DNA of 48,409 bases from Streptosporangium subroseum (GCF_900188345.1 NZ_FZOD01000072.1:1-48409); one strand, 5' to 3'. Positions 32,395 through 41,524 are shown, counted from the first letter of the stretch. The notes: generated from the sequence alone by a model not told the origin. Made by a program: numbers and translations.

Positions 32395-34045
32395 CAGACC
32401 GATTCCCTTCCGAAGGGGACACCCGCCGCAGCCGCCCCAGCATCACCCGGGCGTCGGGTCCGTCGACCATGACGGCCACGGCCGCGAACACGGCCACGCC
32501 GACCACCGCCGCACCTACCCCGACCACCACGCACTCCCATTTGGACACTTCGCTGAAGACCGTCGTCACGGCCAGCCCCGCTCCCCAGGCCGCGACGCCA
32601 CCGGCCACGGCGGCGAGCAGGGCGCGCCACGTCCCATACAGCGCCGTCGCCCCCCTGGCCCGGAACACGGCGAAACCCAGCAGCACGCCGCCCACGGTCA
32701 TGCCGATCGTGCTGCCCAGCGCCAGTTGCCCCACCACCTCCGACGGACGGTCGGCGACATGGGTGAGCAGGATCTGGGCTGCGAGCGCGACCCCCCATCC
32801 GATCACCGAGGCCGCGGCGGCCGACCGGCCCCTTCCGCAGGCGTACAGGACCCGAGCGAGGTGAAACAGGAGGGCGTATCCGATCAGACCGGGCGCGAAA
32901 AGCGTGACGGCCCTGGCCATCTCCGCCACCTCCACTGCCCCTCCACCGGGCGTGCCCTCCAGGAAAACCCGGGACACGGGTCCGGCGACCGCCGCCATCA
33001 CCCCGGCCGCGAGCCCCGTCACCAGCAAAACGACCCGCGTGGTGGAGGAGGTCAGGCCGTCGAAGCCGGCCGTGTCCCCGTCGGTGGCCCGGGTGGACAG
33101 CAGAGGGAAGGAACTGGTGGCGATCGGCACCACGAGCACCGCGAGGGGAAGCTGGTACAGCGCCCAGGCATAGGTGTAGACGCCCACCGCCCCCTTCCCG
33201 CCCAGATCATTGGCCAGACGGACCACGATGATCAGCGCCAGTTGTTGCGCGATCAGTACCGCGATGCCGGCGGTCGCGAGCCCCCGCGCCCGGGCGGCGA
33301 CGCCCGGCGGGAAGGACAGCGAGGGCCGCAGGCGCAGGCCGAGCCCGGTCACCGGGCCGATCACGGTGAGCACCATCGCGGCGGCGGCGATCGTGGCGCC
33401 GAGCGAGAGCGCCAGCTGTCCCGGAGTGGTGAGATCCGCCAGATCGTGGGCCCCGCCGTCGCCGATCTGATCGAACACCAGGTAGGAGACGATGATGAGC
33501 AGGCTGGAGACCAGCGGTGCCAGGGCCGGACCCATGAAACGCCGGTGGGCCTGGAGCACGCCGTACAGGACCACCGCGAGCCCGAAGAAGATCATTCGGG
33601 GGGCGAACACGACGAGCATTCCTGTACCGACCTTGACGACCTCGGCCAGGCCACACGGGTTCGGGTCGCCCACGAGCAGCGCGACGATCGGCCCGGCGAA
33701 CACCATGATGAGCAGGGTCAGCGGCACCAGGGCGAGCACCACCCAGGTGAGCAGCGCCGAGGTCGTCCGGCTGACCTCCGCCCTGGCCTCGGGATCCGTC
33801 TCGGACCGGGACGCGGCCGAGGCCAGCACCGGCACCACCATCCCGGCCAGCGCACCGCCCGCCACCAGCTCGAAGACGATGTTGGGCACGTAGTTGGCGG
33901 TGTTGTAGGCGGTGCTCAGGCAGAGGTTGCCGACATTCTGCGATTGGAAGAGATAGCGGCTAAATCCGACAATTCGGGCCACCATGGTCACGATTCCGAT
34001 GAGGAGTGCCGCCCCCGCGACCCCCTGCCCGACCTTGGTGATCAT
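32387..34045 (-). CDS. murJ: MurJ/MviN-family lipid II flippase
   Basis: The 552-residue protein has 14 predicted hydrophobic segments and MurJ-family landmarks: early GFSRYLFQSQNVG with the basic residue of helix 1, TANYVPNIVFELVAGGALAG, FAPRMIFFGLAVVLYGVLQA, and ALYQLPLAVLVVPIATSSFP. MurJ moves lipid-linked peptidoglycan precursor across the membrane. It starts at ATG 34045, overlapping the MraY-like gene by four bases. In the common actinobacterial chromosome a larger MurJ is near parB/trxB; this smaller copy in the steA/steB block may be a paralogue with another lipid-linked cargo. So murJ is a family-level name here. Confidence 0.82.
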   Translation of the reverse strand: MITKVGQGVAGAALLIGIVTMVARIVGFSRYLFQSQNVGNLCLSTAYNTANYVPNIVFELVAGGALAGMVVPVLASAASRSETDPEARAEVSRTTSALLTWVVLALVPLTLLIMVFAGPIVALLVGDPNPCGLAEVVKVGTGMLVVFAPRMIFFGLAVVLYGVLQAHRRFMGPALAPLVSSLLIIVSYLVFDQIGDGGAHDLADLTTPGQLALSLGATIAAAAMVLTVIGPVTGLGLRLRPSLSFPPGVAARARGLATAGIAVLIAQQLALIIVVRLANDLGGKGAVGVYTYAWALYQLPLAVLVVPIATSSFPLLSTRATDGDTAGFDGLTSSTTRVVLLVTGLAAGVMAAVAGPVSRVFLEGTPGGGAVEVAEMARAVTLFAPGLIGYALLFHLARVLYACGRGRSAAAASVIGWGVALAAQILLTHVADRPSEVVGQLALGSTIGMTVGGVLLGFAVFRARGATALYGTWRALLAAVAGGVAAWGAGLAVTTVFSEVSKWECVVVGVGAAVVGVAVFAAVAVMVDGPDARVMLGRLRRVSPSEGNRSDG

Positions 34046-34908
34046 CGCTTGACGGGGGCCTGCTCCACAGGGCGACGGCCTAGCATGTCGATGCGATTGA
34101 GCACCGGGTTACCGGCGATGACCCGGGTGAAGCTGATTTTCTCCGAGGCGGCGGTCAGCGCGACCACGGTGCCGAGCACGGCCAGGCGTCCGGAGCGGCC
34201 CAGGGTGATGGTGGCCGCCAGTCCGAGAAGCGCGCCCAGCGCGTTGGCCCCCGCGTCGCCCAGCATCGCCCGCTCCCCGAGATCCTCGGGCAGGAGCGCG
34301 GCCGCGGCGCCCATGGGGAGCGCGGCCAGGGCGGCCGAGACCGGGTCGTCGCGGTGGAGGCTCATCGCGAGCACGGGCGCACCGGTGAGCAGGCCGACCT
34401 TGACGGCACGGCCGGGCCGCAGGTCGAAGAGATTGGCCAGGTTCGCGCCGCCGGCGACCAGCGCACCGTTGATCACGGTGTCCACAGGGCCGCGGGAGGT
34501 GAGGGCGGCGGCGGCCAGGCCCGTCACCCCGATGCCGAGGATCTTCACCGCTCCGCTGGTGACCTCGCCCTTGGCCAGGGCGCTCAGGTGGCCCTTGAAG
34601 CCCTTGGACGACGTCGCGCCGTACAGGTCGTCGTAGGCGCCGAGACCGCCGCTGCCGGCCACGGCCAGCAGCACGGCCGCCCGGACCCTGGCGGGCAGAC
34701 CGGGGATCACCGCGGCGGCCGCACCGGCGCCCGCGACGAAGGCCGGACCTTCGAGCAGGGTGATCGGCTCACCCCGGTGGTTGGTCCGGGTCCAGGTCTC
34801 CACGTCACCGACCGGCGGCTTTCGGGTGAAAGCCGTATACGCGGCACGTGCGGCCACCGCTCCGAGGAGGGCGCCGGCCAGGGCACCGAAAAAAGCGCGA
34901 CGAGCCAT
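34042..34908 (-). CDS. MraY/WecA-like (PNPT superfamily) membrane protein
   Basis: The 288-residue protein has about nine hydrophobic segments and keeps the active-site motifs of polyprenyl-phosphate N-acetylhexosamine-1-phosphate transferases in weak form: the Asp pair in GLGAYDDLYGATSSKGFKGH, NLANLFDLRPGRAVK (usually NxxNxxDGxxG) and AMLGDAGANALGALLG. It is shorter than MraY (about 350). Start ATG 34908 has GGAGG just upstream, inside the steB end. An MraY-like enzyme, a MurJ-like flippase and a GT4 enzyme in direct succession suggest a pathway that builds and flips an undecaprenyl-linked glycan. The changed second motif (DLRPG for DGLDG) leaves activity uncertain. Confidence 0.72.
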   Translation of the reverse strand: MARRAFFGALAGALLGAVAARAAYTAFTRKPPVGDVETWTRTNHRGEPITLLEGPAFVAGAGAAAAVIPGLPARVRAAVLLAVAGSGGLGAYDDLYGATSSKGFKGHLSALAKGEVTSGAVKILGIGVTGLAAAALTSRGPVDTVINGALVAGGANLANLFDLRPGRAVKVGLLTGAPVLAMSLHRDDPVSAALAALPMGAAAALLPEDLGERAMLGDAGANALGALLGLAATITLGRSGRLAVLGTVVALTAASEKISFTRVIAGNPVLNRIDMLGRRPVEQAPVKR

Positions 34909-34912
34909 CGGG

Positions 34913-35905
34913 TCATCCTCCGGAGGTGGCCGTAGTGGCCGTGGGGGCCGGGGTTGCACTGGGCTCGACGCCCGAGGCACCGGGGCCGATGCCGTACTGA
35001 CCGGCGAGTCCGGACAGTTGCTCCCGCAGAGCGTAGACCACAACGACCCGGCCTGCGGGCATATCGGCGGTGTCGACGGTGGAGACCCTCTCCTCGAAGG
35101 AGGTGTCCTCGCGGAGCGCGGTGATGGTCCCACCGGCCGCGGCGGCGCTCTGCGGACCGACCAGCACGGCCCCCTGACCGGCCTCGTCGAGGCCGAGGGC
35201 CATCGCCACGATCGCACCCGCCTGCTCGGCCGCGCTCGCCTGCTCGGCGGCGGTCTCCCCCACGTACGGCTCAGCCGGAGCGGTCAGCACGGCCAGATCC
35301 GCGTGTTCGGCGGGTTTGTCGGTGACGGTGAGCAGCCCGCCACGCTGGAAGGCGTCAAGGACCTCGGCGGCGGCCGGATCTTCCTTGCCCACCTGCGCGG
35401 GGTCACTGGTCAGAATCGCGCTGGCGAGCACCGCGGCCGCCTTGTCGTACGCCGTACCCGCGACGGGGAAGATCATCTCTGCGGGCTTGGCCGCGGTGGC
35501 CAGCTTGTCGACGAAGGCCGACTGGCTGACGTCGACGTATCTGTCGGCCAGGGCGACCCGGCCGGTCACGGTCGCCCCGGCCTCCAGGATCACCTGCTGC
35601 ACGGCCTCGCGCATGGTCGCCGTGGTGCCCGGGGACTCCACGATCACAACGCGCTTACCGATGAGCTCGTCCTTCACGAGTTTGGGAGTGTCCGCGAGGA
35701 TGACGGCGTCATTGGCCGCCCCGCGCTTCTGCAACACCTGCAAATCGTCGCGGAGCGCGGTGTTTCCCTCGCGCAACTGGTTGGCAAGGGTCTCGGCCGC
35801 GTCTATGGCCGGCTCCTTCAGCAGGGTGGTGCCCAGCACGATGCCCACCGAGAGCGCAAGAAAGATCGCAACGATGGAGACGAGGTGATAGCGGAAATCG
35901 ATCAC
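34913..35905 (-). CDS. steB: SteB/MctB-family envelope protein (copper transporter family)
   Basis: The 330-residue protein starts MIDFRYHLVSIVAIFLALSVGIVLGTTLL, one N-terminal membrane helix with the invariant DFRYH motif, followed by a coiled-coil region (ETLANQLREGNTALRDDLQ) and an extracytoplasmic domain. This is the family of mycobacterial MctB (Rv1698), annotated as copper transporter, and corynebacterial SteB, which works with SteA in cell separation. The Ala/Thr/Pro-rich C-terminal tail (ATPAPTATTATSGG) is disordered. GTG start overlaps the steA stop (GTGA). The neighbours recN and steA are the same as in mycobacteria. I favour the division role from context. Confidence 0.82.
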   Translation of the reverse strand: MIDFRYHLVSIVAIFLALSVGIVLGTTLLKEPAIDAAETLANQLREGNTALRDDLQVLQKRGAANDAVILADTPKLVKDELIGKRVVIVESPGTTATMREAVQQVILEAGATVTGRVALADRYVDVSQSAFVDKLATAAKPAEMIFPVAGTAYDKAAAVLASAILTSDPAQVGKEDPAAAEVLDAFQRGGLLTVTDKPAEHADLAVLTAPAEPYVGETAAEQASAAEQAGAIVAMALGLDEAGQGAVLVGPQSAAAAGGTITALREDTSFEERVSTVDTADMPAGRVVVVYALREQLSGLAGQYGIGPGASGVEPSATPAPTATTATSGG

Positions 35906-37113
35906 GAGAAGAGTCCGACCAACCAGAAGATGAAGCCGTTCCAGACGTCGCGGACACTGTCCAGCCAGATCTTGCCCACCGGGGAGACGATGATCGCCAC
36001 CCCCATGGTGATCAGCGTGGTGGCGACGAGCAGGAGCAGGGACGGAGTGGAGATCCGGCTGCGATAGAGCCGGCTGACGCCCTTGGCGTCGACAAGCTTG
36101 CTGCCCACCCTCAGCCGGGTGAGGAAGGTGCTGGCCATCCCCGAGCGGCCCTTGTCGAGAAACTCCACCAGGGTCGCGTGGGTGCCGACGGCGACGATCA
36201 GATCGGCGCCCTTGTCGTCGGCGAGCAACATGGCGATGTCCTCGCTGGTGCCGATCGCGGGGAAGAGCACGGCGGTGCGGCCGAGTTGCTGGACCCGCTC
36301 CAGGCCCGGCGCCCTGCCGTCCCGGTAGGCGTGCACGACCAGCTCGGCGCCCGAGAGGAGCACCTTGGTGGAGACCGAGTCGAAGTCGCCCACGATGATG
36401 TCCGGCATGTAACCGGCCTCCATCAGCGCGTCGGCACCTCCGTCCACCCCGATCATGATCGGGCGGTATTCCCGGATATAAGGACGAAGGGCAGCGATAT
36501 CCTCCTTATAGTGGTAACCACGCACCACGATGAGGACGTGACGCCCTTCCATCACGGTCCGGATGTCGGGCACGCCGACTCCGTCGATGAGGAGGTCACG
36601 CTCGCGTTTGATGTATTCCATCGTGTTCGCGGCGAACGCCTCGATCTGGACGGTCAGCCCGGCCCGCGCCTCGATCATCGCGGCCTCGATGGATTCGACC
36701 GTCTGCACGTCGCCCTTGCCGACCGCCTCGTCGTCGAGGTAGATGACGCCCTCGTGCACCCTGACCAGATCGCCGTCCTTGATCCGCTCGAACAGCTCGG
36801 CGGTGGCGTTGTCGACGAACGGCACCCCGGCGTCGACGATGATCTGCGGGCCCAGGTTGGGGTAACGGCCGCTGATACCCGCGGCGACGTTGACCACGCC
36901 TGCCACTCCGCACGCAACAAGCGCCTCCGCGCTCACCCGGTCAACGTCAACGTGATCGATAATCGCGACTTCCCCCGACCTGAGACGCTTGGTCAGCCCC
37001 TTGGTCCGCCGATCGATTCTCGCCACTGCCGTCACCCCGGGAAGGTCCGTGACCTTCCTATGGCGGAGGTAACCGTTGAGCTTGCGTTGAAGCCCTTCAA
37101 TCGGCACCTTCAT
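35902..37113 (-). CDS. steA: Putative cytokinetic ring protein SteA
   Basis: The 403-residue protein matches SteA: an N-terminal domain (KRLRSGEVAIIDHVDVDRVSAE, GVVNVAAGISGRYPNLGP), a thiamine-pyrophosphokinase-like domain (IGVDGGADALMEAGYMPD, VGDFDSVS) and one or two C-terminal membrane helices (LLLLVATTLITMGVAIIV, FIFWLVGLF). SteA and SteB act together in septal peptidoglycan splitting in corynebacteria. Start is ATG 37113, with GCAGGATGG upstream; further in-frame starts upstream lack a ribosome binding site. Follows recN by 134 bp. Confidence 0.88.
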   Translation of the reverse strand: MKVPIEGLQRKLNGYLRHRKVTDLPGVTAVARIDRRTKGLTKRLRSGEVAIIDHVDVDRVSAEALVACGVAGVVNVAAGISGRYPNLGPQIIVDAGVPFVDNATAELFERIKDGDLVRVHEGVIYLDDEAVGKGDVQTVESIEAAMIEARAGLTVQIEAFAANTMEYIKRERDLLIDGVGVPDIRTVMEGRHVLIVVRGYHYKEDIAALRPYIREYRPIMIGVDGGADALMEAGYMPDIIVGDFDSVSTKVLLSGAELVVHAYRDGRAPGLERVQQLGRTAVLFPAIGTSEDIAMLLADDKGADLIVAVGTHATLVEFLDKGRSGMASTFLTRLRVGSKLVDAKGVSRLYRSRISTPSLLLLVATTLITMGVAIIVSPVGKIWLDSVRDVWNGFIFWLVGLFS

Positions 37114-37247
37114 TACGACCATCCTGCCAGAGTGAACGACCGGGGAAGCCAAGCACTCGGCGGCGTGTCAGATTCGTCACCGAGATCCCCCAGCGATCCT
37201 GCTCCCCCAGAGCGGCCCAAATAGTCCTTACCGTCACACCCTGCCAA

Positions 37248-38960
37248 TCACGCCTTGTCGGCGGCCGCGATCGCGAGGAGCTCCTCCGCGTGCGCCCGGC
37301 CCAGCTCCGAATCCTCAAGGCCGGCGAACATGCGTGAGAGCTCCCGCGCCCGGCTGTCCTTGTCGAGCGCGACCACTCCGCTGCGCACCACGCTGCCGTC
37401 ATCCGCCTTCTCCACGACCAGATGCTGGTCGGCGAAGGCCGCGACCTGGGGCAGGTGGGTGACGACTATCACCTGGGAGGTGCGGGCCAGGCGGGCCAGC
37501 CGGCGGCCGATCTCCACCGCGGCCTTACCGCCCACACCCGCGTCGACCTCGTCGAACACGAACGTCGGCACCGGGTCCGCCCCGGCGAACACCACCTCGA
37601 TGGCGAGCATCACCCGGCTCAGCTCACCGCCGGAGGCGCCCTTGTTCAGCTGCAGGAGGGGCGAGGCGGGATGCGGCGCCATGCGCAGCTCGATCTCGTC
37701 GACGCCGTGCGCGGCGAAGTCGGCGGCGGCGGCCACGATGACCACCACCCGGGCGTGCGGCATGGCCAGCGCCGTGAGCTCCTCGGTGACGGCCTGCCCG
37801 AACCGCTCGGCGGCGGCCGTCCTGATCCTGGTCAGCTCGGCGGCCAGCTCGGTGAGCCGTACGGTGAGCTCCTCGTATTCACGGGTGAGCTCGCCGATGC
37901 GCTCGTCGTCGCCCTCGAGTTCGGCGATGCGCAGCGCGGCCTTCGCGGCCCAGGCGAGCACCACGCCGGTGTCCTCGCCATACCTGCGAATGACGTGGGT
38001 GAGCACGGCCTGACGCTCCTGCACCACCGCGAGCCTGCCCGGATCGGCCTCGACCGACTCGGCGTAGGCGGCCAGATCGGTGGCGACGTCGGAGATCAGG
38101 TATCCCGCCTCGGCCAGCCGGTCGGCGATCTCGCCAAGCGTCGGGTCGAATTCGCGCACCGCCTCCACGGCCGTGCGCGCCTCGCCCACCAGCGCGATGG
38201 CGTCCTGCATGGCCTGCTCACCGGACATCGGATCGCCGAGCAGCGCCCGGTGCGCCGTCTCCGCCGCGTTTCTGAGGGAGTCGGCGTGAGAGAGCCGCTC
38301 CTGCTCCTCGCGGAGCTCGGCCTCCTCACCCGGCTTGGGGTCGGCCTTCTCGACCTCGCCGAGCCCGAACCTGAGCTGGTCGGCCTCCTGAGCCCGCTCC
38401 CTGGCCTTGGTCGTGAGCTCGGCCAGCTGATCTGCGATCTTCTTGTGCCGTTTGTAGGCCTGCTCGTAGGCGCGCAACGGCTTGACCAGCTCCTCGCCCG
38501 CGTAACGGTCGAGGGCCGCGCGCTGGCGACTGGGCTGGAGCAGCCGTTGCTGGTCCATCTGACCGTGCACGGCGACAAGATCCTCGGCCAGGTAGGTGAG
38601 TGTCCCGACGGGGACCGTACGCCCGCCCAGCCAGGCACGGCTGCGCCCCTCGGCGGAGATCGTGCGCGAGATGATCAGCTCGCCGTTCTCGATCTCACCG
38701 CCCACATCCTGGACCTGCTGGGCCACCCGGCCCGCCGGGTCGACCAGGAGTGTGCCCTCGACGGTGGTCTTGTCCGAGCCGGGGCGAACGCGGGCGGGGT
38801 CGGCCCGGCCGCCGAACAGCAGCCCCAGACCGGTCACCACCATGGTCTTTCCCGCACCTGTTTCACCCGTGACCACGGTGAATCCTGGTGATAGCACCAG
38901 GACGGCCTCGTCGATCACGCCGAGCCCTTGGATGCGGACCTCCTCGACTCTAGGTCGCAC
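37248..38960 (-). CDS. recN: DNA repair protein RecN
   Basis: RecN is an SMC-like ATPase in double-strand-break repair. The 570-residue product has an N-terminal half with Walker A (VVTGETGAGKTMVVTGLGL), a long coiled coil (residues about 150-370), and C-terminal signature NKGASGGELSRVMLAIEVV and Walker B FVFDEVDAGVGGKAA. Start GTG 38960 follows GGGAGGG. No clear GAAC-N4-GTTC LexA site was found in the 89 bp between nadK and recN. Order tlyA-nadK-recN is conserved in actinobacteria. Confidence 0.97.
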   Translation of the reverse strand: MRPRVEEVRIQGLGVIDEAVLVLSPGFTVVTGETGAGKTMVVTGLGLLFGGRADPARVRPGSDKTTVEGTLLVDPAGRVAQQVQDVGGEIENGELIISRTISAEGRSRAWLGGRTVPVGTLTYLAEDLVAVHGQMDQQRLLQPSRQRAALDRYAGEELVKPLRAYEQAYKRHKKIADQLAELTTKARERAQEADQLRFGLGEVEKADPKPGEEAELREEQERLSHADSLRNAAETAHRALLGDPMSGEQAMQDAIALVGEARTAVEAVREFDPTLGEIADRLAEAGYLISDVATDLAAYAESVEADPGRLAVVQERQAVLTHVIRRYGEDTGVVLAWAAKAALRIAELEGDDERIGELTREYEELTVRLTELAAELTRIRTAAAERFGQAVTEELTALAMPHARVVVIVAAAADFAAHGVDEIELRMAPHPASPLLQLNKGASGGELSRVMLAIEVVFAGADPVPTFVFDEVDAGVGGKAAVEIGRRLARLARTSQVIVVTHLPQVAAFADQHLVVEKADDGSVVRSGVVALDKDSRARELSRMFAGLEDSELGRAHAEELLAIAAADKA

Positions 38961-39049
38961 TGGTCCCTCCCGTCACATCGAATTCACCGAACATCAGTGC
39001 GGTGCGCGGGCACGATCCTACGCTCTTGAGGCGCGGATCGCCGGATACA

Positions 39050-39955
39050 CTACTGCCTCACACGGCCATGCCATCCCTGGACCGGAAGGTTGAACTTGGC
39101 GACCAGCCTGTCGGTGAACGGCGCCCCGGTGTCCTCCAGGCCGTGCAACCGCGCCAGCCGTACGGGCACCTCGGCCCGGCGGACCTCGACCCGCGCCCCG
39201 GCCGGCAGGTCGTACCTGCGGCGACCGTCACACCACAGCACCGCCCCCGCCGTATGCGGCTGAACCTCCAGCGCGAGCCTGGAGCGGGGGGAGACCACCA
39301 GCGGCCGGGCGAACAGCGCGTGAGCACTGATCGGGACCAGCAGCAGCGCCTCCACCTCGGGCCAGACGACCGGCCCTCCGGCGGAGAAGGCGTACGCGGT
39401 CGAGCCGGTCGGTGTGGCGCAGATCACCCCGTCGCATCCCCAGCGCGACAGCGGCCGCCCGTCGATCTCGGCGACCACCTCGAGCATCCGCTCGCGCTTC
39501 TCCACGGTGGCCTCGTTGAGCGCCCAGGTGTCGGCCAGCACCTGACCGTTGAGACGGGCGGTGACCTCGATGGTCATCCGCTCCTCGACGTCGTAGCGGC
39601 CGTCGACCACGGAGTCGACCGCGTCGGCCAGATCCTCCACCTCGGCCTCGGCCAGGAAGCCGACGTGTCCCAGATTGACGCCCAGCAGCGGCACCCCGGC
39701 CGGACGGGCGAGCTCGGCGGCCCGCAGAAGGCTCCCGTCGCCGCCGAGCACGATCATCATCTCCGTGTCCTCGACCGCCGCCGACCCCGTGGGCACCACG
39801 TCGACACCCGCGCACGCGATCTCCTCGGCCTCGGCCTTCAGGACGCGAACGGCCAGGCCCGCCTTCAGAAGCCTGCCGATCACCATTCGAGCGCTGTCGA
39901 CGGCCGCCCCCCGCCCGGTGTGGGCGGTGACCAGCACCGTGCGCTTAGCAGTCAT
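39050..39955 (-). CDS. nadK: NAD kinase
   Basis: The 301-residue enzyme phosphorylates NAD to NADP with ATP or polyphosphate. It has the GGDGSLLRAAE motif with the catalytic Asp, GVNLGHVGFLAE, the LNEATVEK segment and the glycine-rich TPTGSTAYAFSAGGPVVWP. Start ATG 39955 has GGAGGT five bases upstream. It lies between tlyA and recN; the 152-bp gap towards tlyA may hold its own promoter. Confidence 0.97.
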   Translation of the reverse strand: MTAKRTVLVTAHTGRGAAVDSARMVIGRLLKAGLAVRVLKAEAEEIACAGVDVVPTGSAAVEDTEMMIVLGGDGSLLRAAELARPAGVPLLGVNLGHVGFLAEAEVEDLADAVDSVVDGRYDVEERMTIEVTARLNGQVLADTWALNEATVEKRERMLEVVAEIDGRPLSRWGCDGVICATPTGSTAYAFSAGGPVVWPEVEALLLVPISAHALFARPLVVSPRSRLALEVQPHTAGAVLWCDGRRRYDLPAGARVEVRRAEVPVRLARLHGLEDTGAPFTDRLVAKFNLPVQGWHGRVRQ

Positions 39956-40107
39956 CAATTACCTCCAGCGTGGAAACCCTCTCCCTCAGGCGAGGGAGGA
40001 AACGCGGAACGGTGCCGAACTTCCGGATGAGCGATGTAGCCGTGGCCGGCGGCTCACTGAGGCAACCGGACATGGCGATGGTGACATTCCACTCCTGGTA
40101 GCCACGA

Positions 40108-40926
40108 CTACTGGGGGCCTTCCGCTACCGCTCGCTCGACCTCGGCGGCGAGATCCGCAACCGGAGGAGCGCCTTCTCCCTTGCCCAGCCAGATGACGTA
40201 CTCCACGTTCCCCGCCGGACCCGGCAGCGGGCTCGCGGTGACGCCCCGCACGGTCAGGCCGAGCGTCTGCGCGGTTTCGGCCACATCCTGTACGGCTTGC
40301 GCCCTCAGCTCGGGATCCCGGACGACCCCGCCGGCGCCGACCCGCTTCTTGCCGACCTCGAACTGGGGCTTGACCAGCATCGCGAAGTCGGCATGCTCGG
40401 CGGCGCACTGGGCCAGGGCGGGCAGCACCAGGCGCAGCGAGATGAAGGAGAGGTCTCCGACGATCAGCGTGGGCGGCTCGCCGACCATGTCAGGGGTCAG
40501 GTTCCTGACATTGACCTGATCCATCACCGTGACCCTCTCGTCGGTCTGCAGCGACCACGCGAGCTGGCCGCGGCCGACGTCGACGGCGAGCACGTGCGCC
40601 GCGTCATTGCGCAGCAGCACGTCGGTGAAACCGCCGGTCGAGGCTCCGGCGTCCAGGCAGCGACGCCCCGCGACGGTGAGGCCCCGTGGCCCGAAGGCCT
40701 TCAGCGCGCCGAGGAGCTTGTGCGCTCCCCGCGACACGTAGTCGGGCCCTTCGGCGGCTTCGGAGACGACGATCGCCGAGGCCGTGTCCACCTGGGTCGC
40801 GGGCTTCGCCGCCAGCTGACCGCCGACGCTGACCCGTCCGGCCTCGATGAGCTGGGCGGCCTGTTCCCTGGATCGGGCCAGCCTCCGGCGCACGAGCTCG
40901 CTGTCGAGACGGATCCGCCGGCTCAC
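40108..40926 (-). CDS. tlyA: TlyA-family rRNA 2'-O-methyltransferase/hemolysin
   Basis: The 272-residue protein has an N-terminal S4 RNA-binding domain (RIRLDSELVRRRLARSREQA, GRVSVGGQLA) and a FtsJ-like Rossmann methyltransferase (YVSRGAHKLLGAL, CLDAGASTGGFTDVLL as SAM motif, LAVDVGRGQLAW, and the K-D-K type residues in SFISLRLVLP, VKPQFEVGK). TlyA methylates 16S and 23S rRNA and makes ribosomes sensitive to capreomycin. GTG start 40926 overlaps the preceding 57-residue gene as GTGA. Confidence 0.95.
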   Translation of the reverse strand: MSRRIRLDSELVRRRLARSREQAAQLIEAGRVSVGGQLAAKPATQVDTASAIVVSEAAEGPDYVSRGAHKLLGALKAFGPRGLTVAGRRCLDAGASTGGFTDVLLRNDAAHVLAVDVGRGQLAWSLQTDERVTVMDQVNVRNLTPDMVGEPPTLIVGDLSFISLRLVLPALAQCAAEHADFAMLVKPQFEVGKKRVGAGGVVRDPELRAQAVQDVAETAQTLGLTVRGVTASPLPGPAGNVEYVIWLGKGEGAPPVADLAAEVERAVAEGPQ

Positions 40927-41096
40927 CGGTGCCGGTCCGGGGTGTCGTCCACCGAGGCGAGCGCCTGCTCCAGCCCGGTGAACACCTCCTCGAACACGCC
41001 CACGTGCGCCGACACGGGCAGAGTCCCGAGCTGGGCGAGCCCGCCCAGCGCGGCGTCCGCCCGCTCGTCGCCTGTCTCTTCCGGCAGGTCTGTCAT
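40923..41096 (-). CDS. Small protein upstream of tlyA (57 residues)
   Basis: Reading the minus strand gives a complete small gene, MTDLPEETGDERADAALG, LAQLGTLPVSAHVGVFEEV and a C-terminal LEQALASVDDTPDRHR. ATG 41096 overlaps the stop of the phasin-like gene (ATGA), and its stop overlaps the tlyA start (GTGA), so it is locked between both by translational coupling. The product is acidic and likely helical, with no signal or membrane part. Small proteins of this kind directly before tlyA occur in other actinomycetes, which supports reality; role unknown. Confidence 0.78.
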   Translation of the reverse strand: MTDLPEETGDERADAALGGLAQLGTLPVSAHVGVFEEVFTGLEQALASVDDTPDRHR

Positions 41097-41524
41097 GCGC
41101 CCCCTCCGGAGGTGCTCTTCACTGTCTTGGCCGTCCCACGGGCACGCGGCGCGCGAGCCGCCTTGCCCGTAGATTCCCTGACCGTATCGGAACCCGCGTC
41201 GCTCGTCGCCTCGACGGTGGCAAGCCTGGCCTCCAACTCCGCCACGCGGCTCCGCAGGCGGTCGACCTCCTCGGCACGAGCCAGATCGAGCATGTCGAAC
41301 AGGCTGCTCACCTCGGCCTTGATGATCTCCTCGATCTCCCTCCGATTCGCCTTGCTCACCGCGACAAGCTCTCTGGCCAGCTTGTCGACCTGGTCGGGTA
41401 TCTGGGACAGACCCGCTTCTCCAGAGGTGAGCAAATCGCGAACTATCGCATGTGCCCTGTTCGTTGTCATCTCCGTAAGGCCGGTAACCTCTCGCACATA
41501 CCCCCGCAATGCTTCAAACGCCAT
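41093..41524 (-). CDS. Phasin-like coiled-coil protein
   Basis: The 143-residue protein resembles the phasin/PhaF-type family: helical MAFEALRGYVREVTGLTE, RAHAIVRDLLTSGE, LARELVAVSKANRREIEEII and a heptad coiled coil DRLRSRVAELEARLATVE. The last 35 residues are Lys/Arg/Ala-rich (STGKAARAPRARGTAKTVK), which may bind DNA or granule surfaces. No polyhydroxyalkanoate genes are near, so granule binding is not supported by context. It is first in a run of coupled genes leading to tlyA and is divergent from the SCP2 gene. Confidence 0.75.
   Translation of the reverse strand: MAFEALRGYVREVTGLTEMTTNRAHAIVRDLLTSGEAGLSQIPDQVDKLARELVAVSKANRREIEEIIKAEVSSLFDMLDLARAEEVDRLRSRVAELEARLATVEATSDAGSDTVRESTGKAARAPRARGTAKTVKSTSGGGA

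Noticed and set aside
38961..39049. LexA/SOS box before recN
   Set aside because: Sequences such as gttcggtgaattcg do not have the GAAC-N4-GTTC symmetry.
39959..40107. Small minus-strand frame between tlyA and nadK (with MSGCLSEPPATATSLIRKFG)
   Set aside because: No ribosome binding site before the ATG and it runs over the nadK start. It may be conserved leader or remnant, but support is too weak to annotate.
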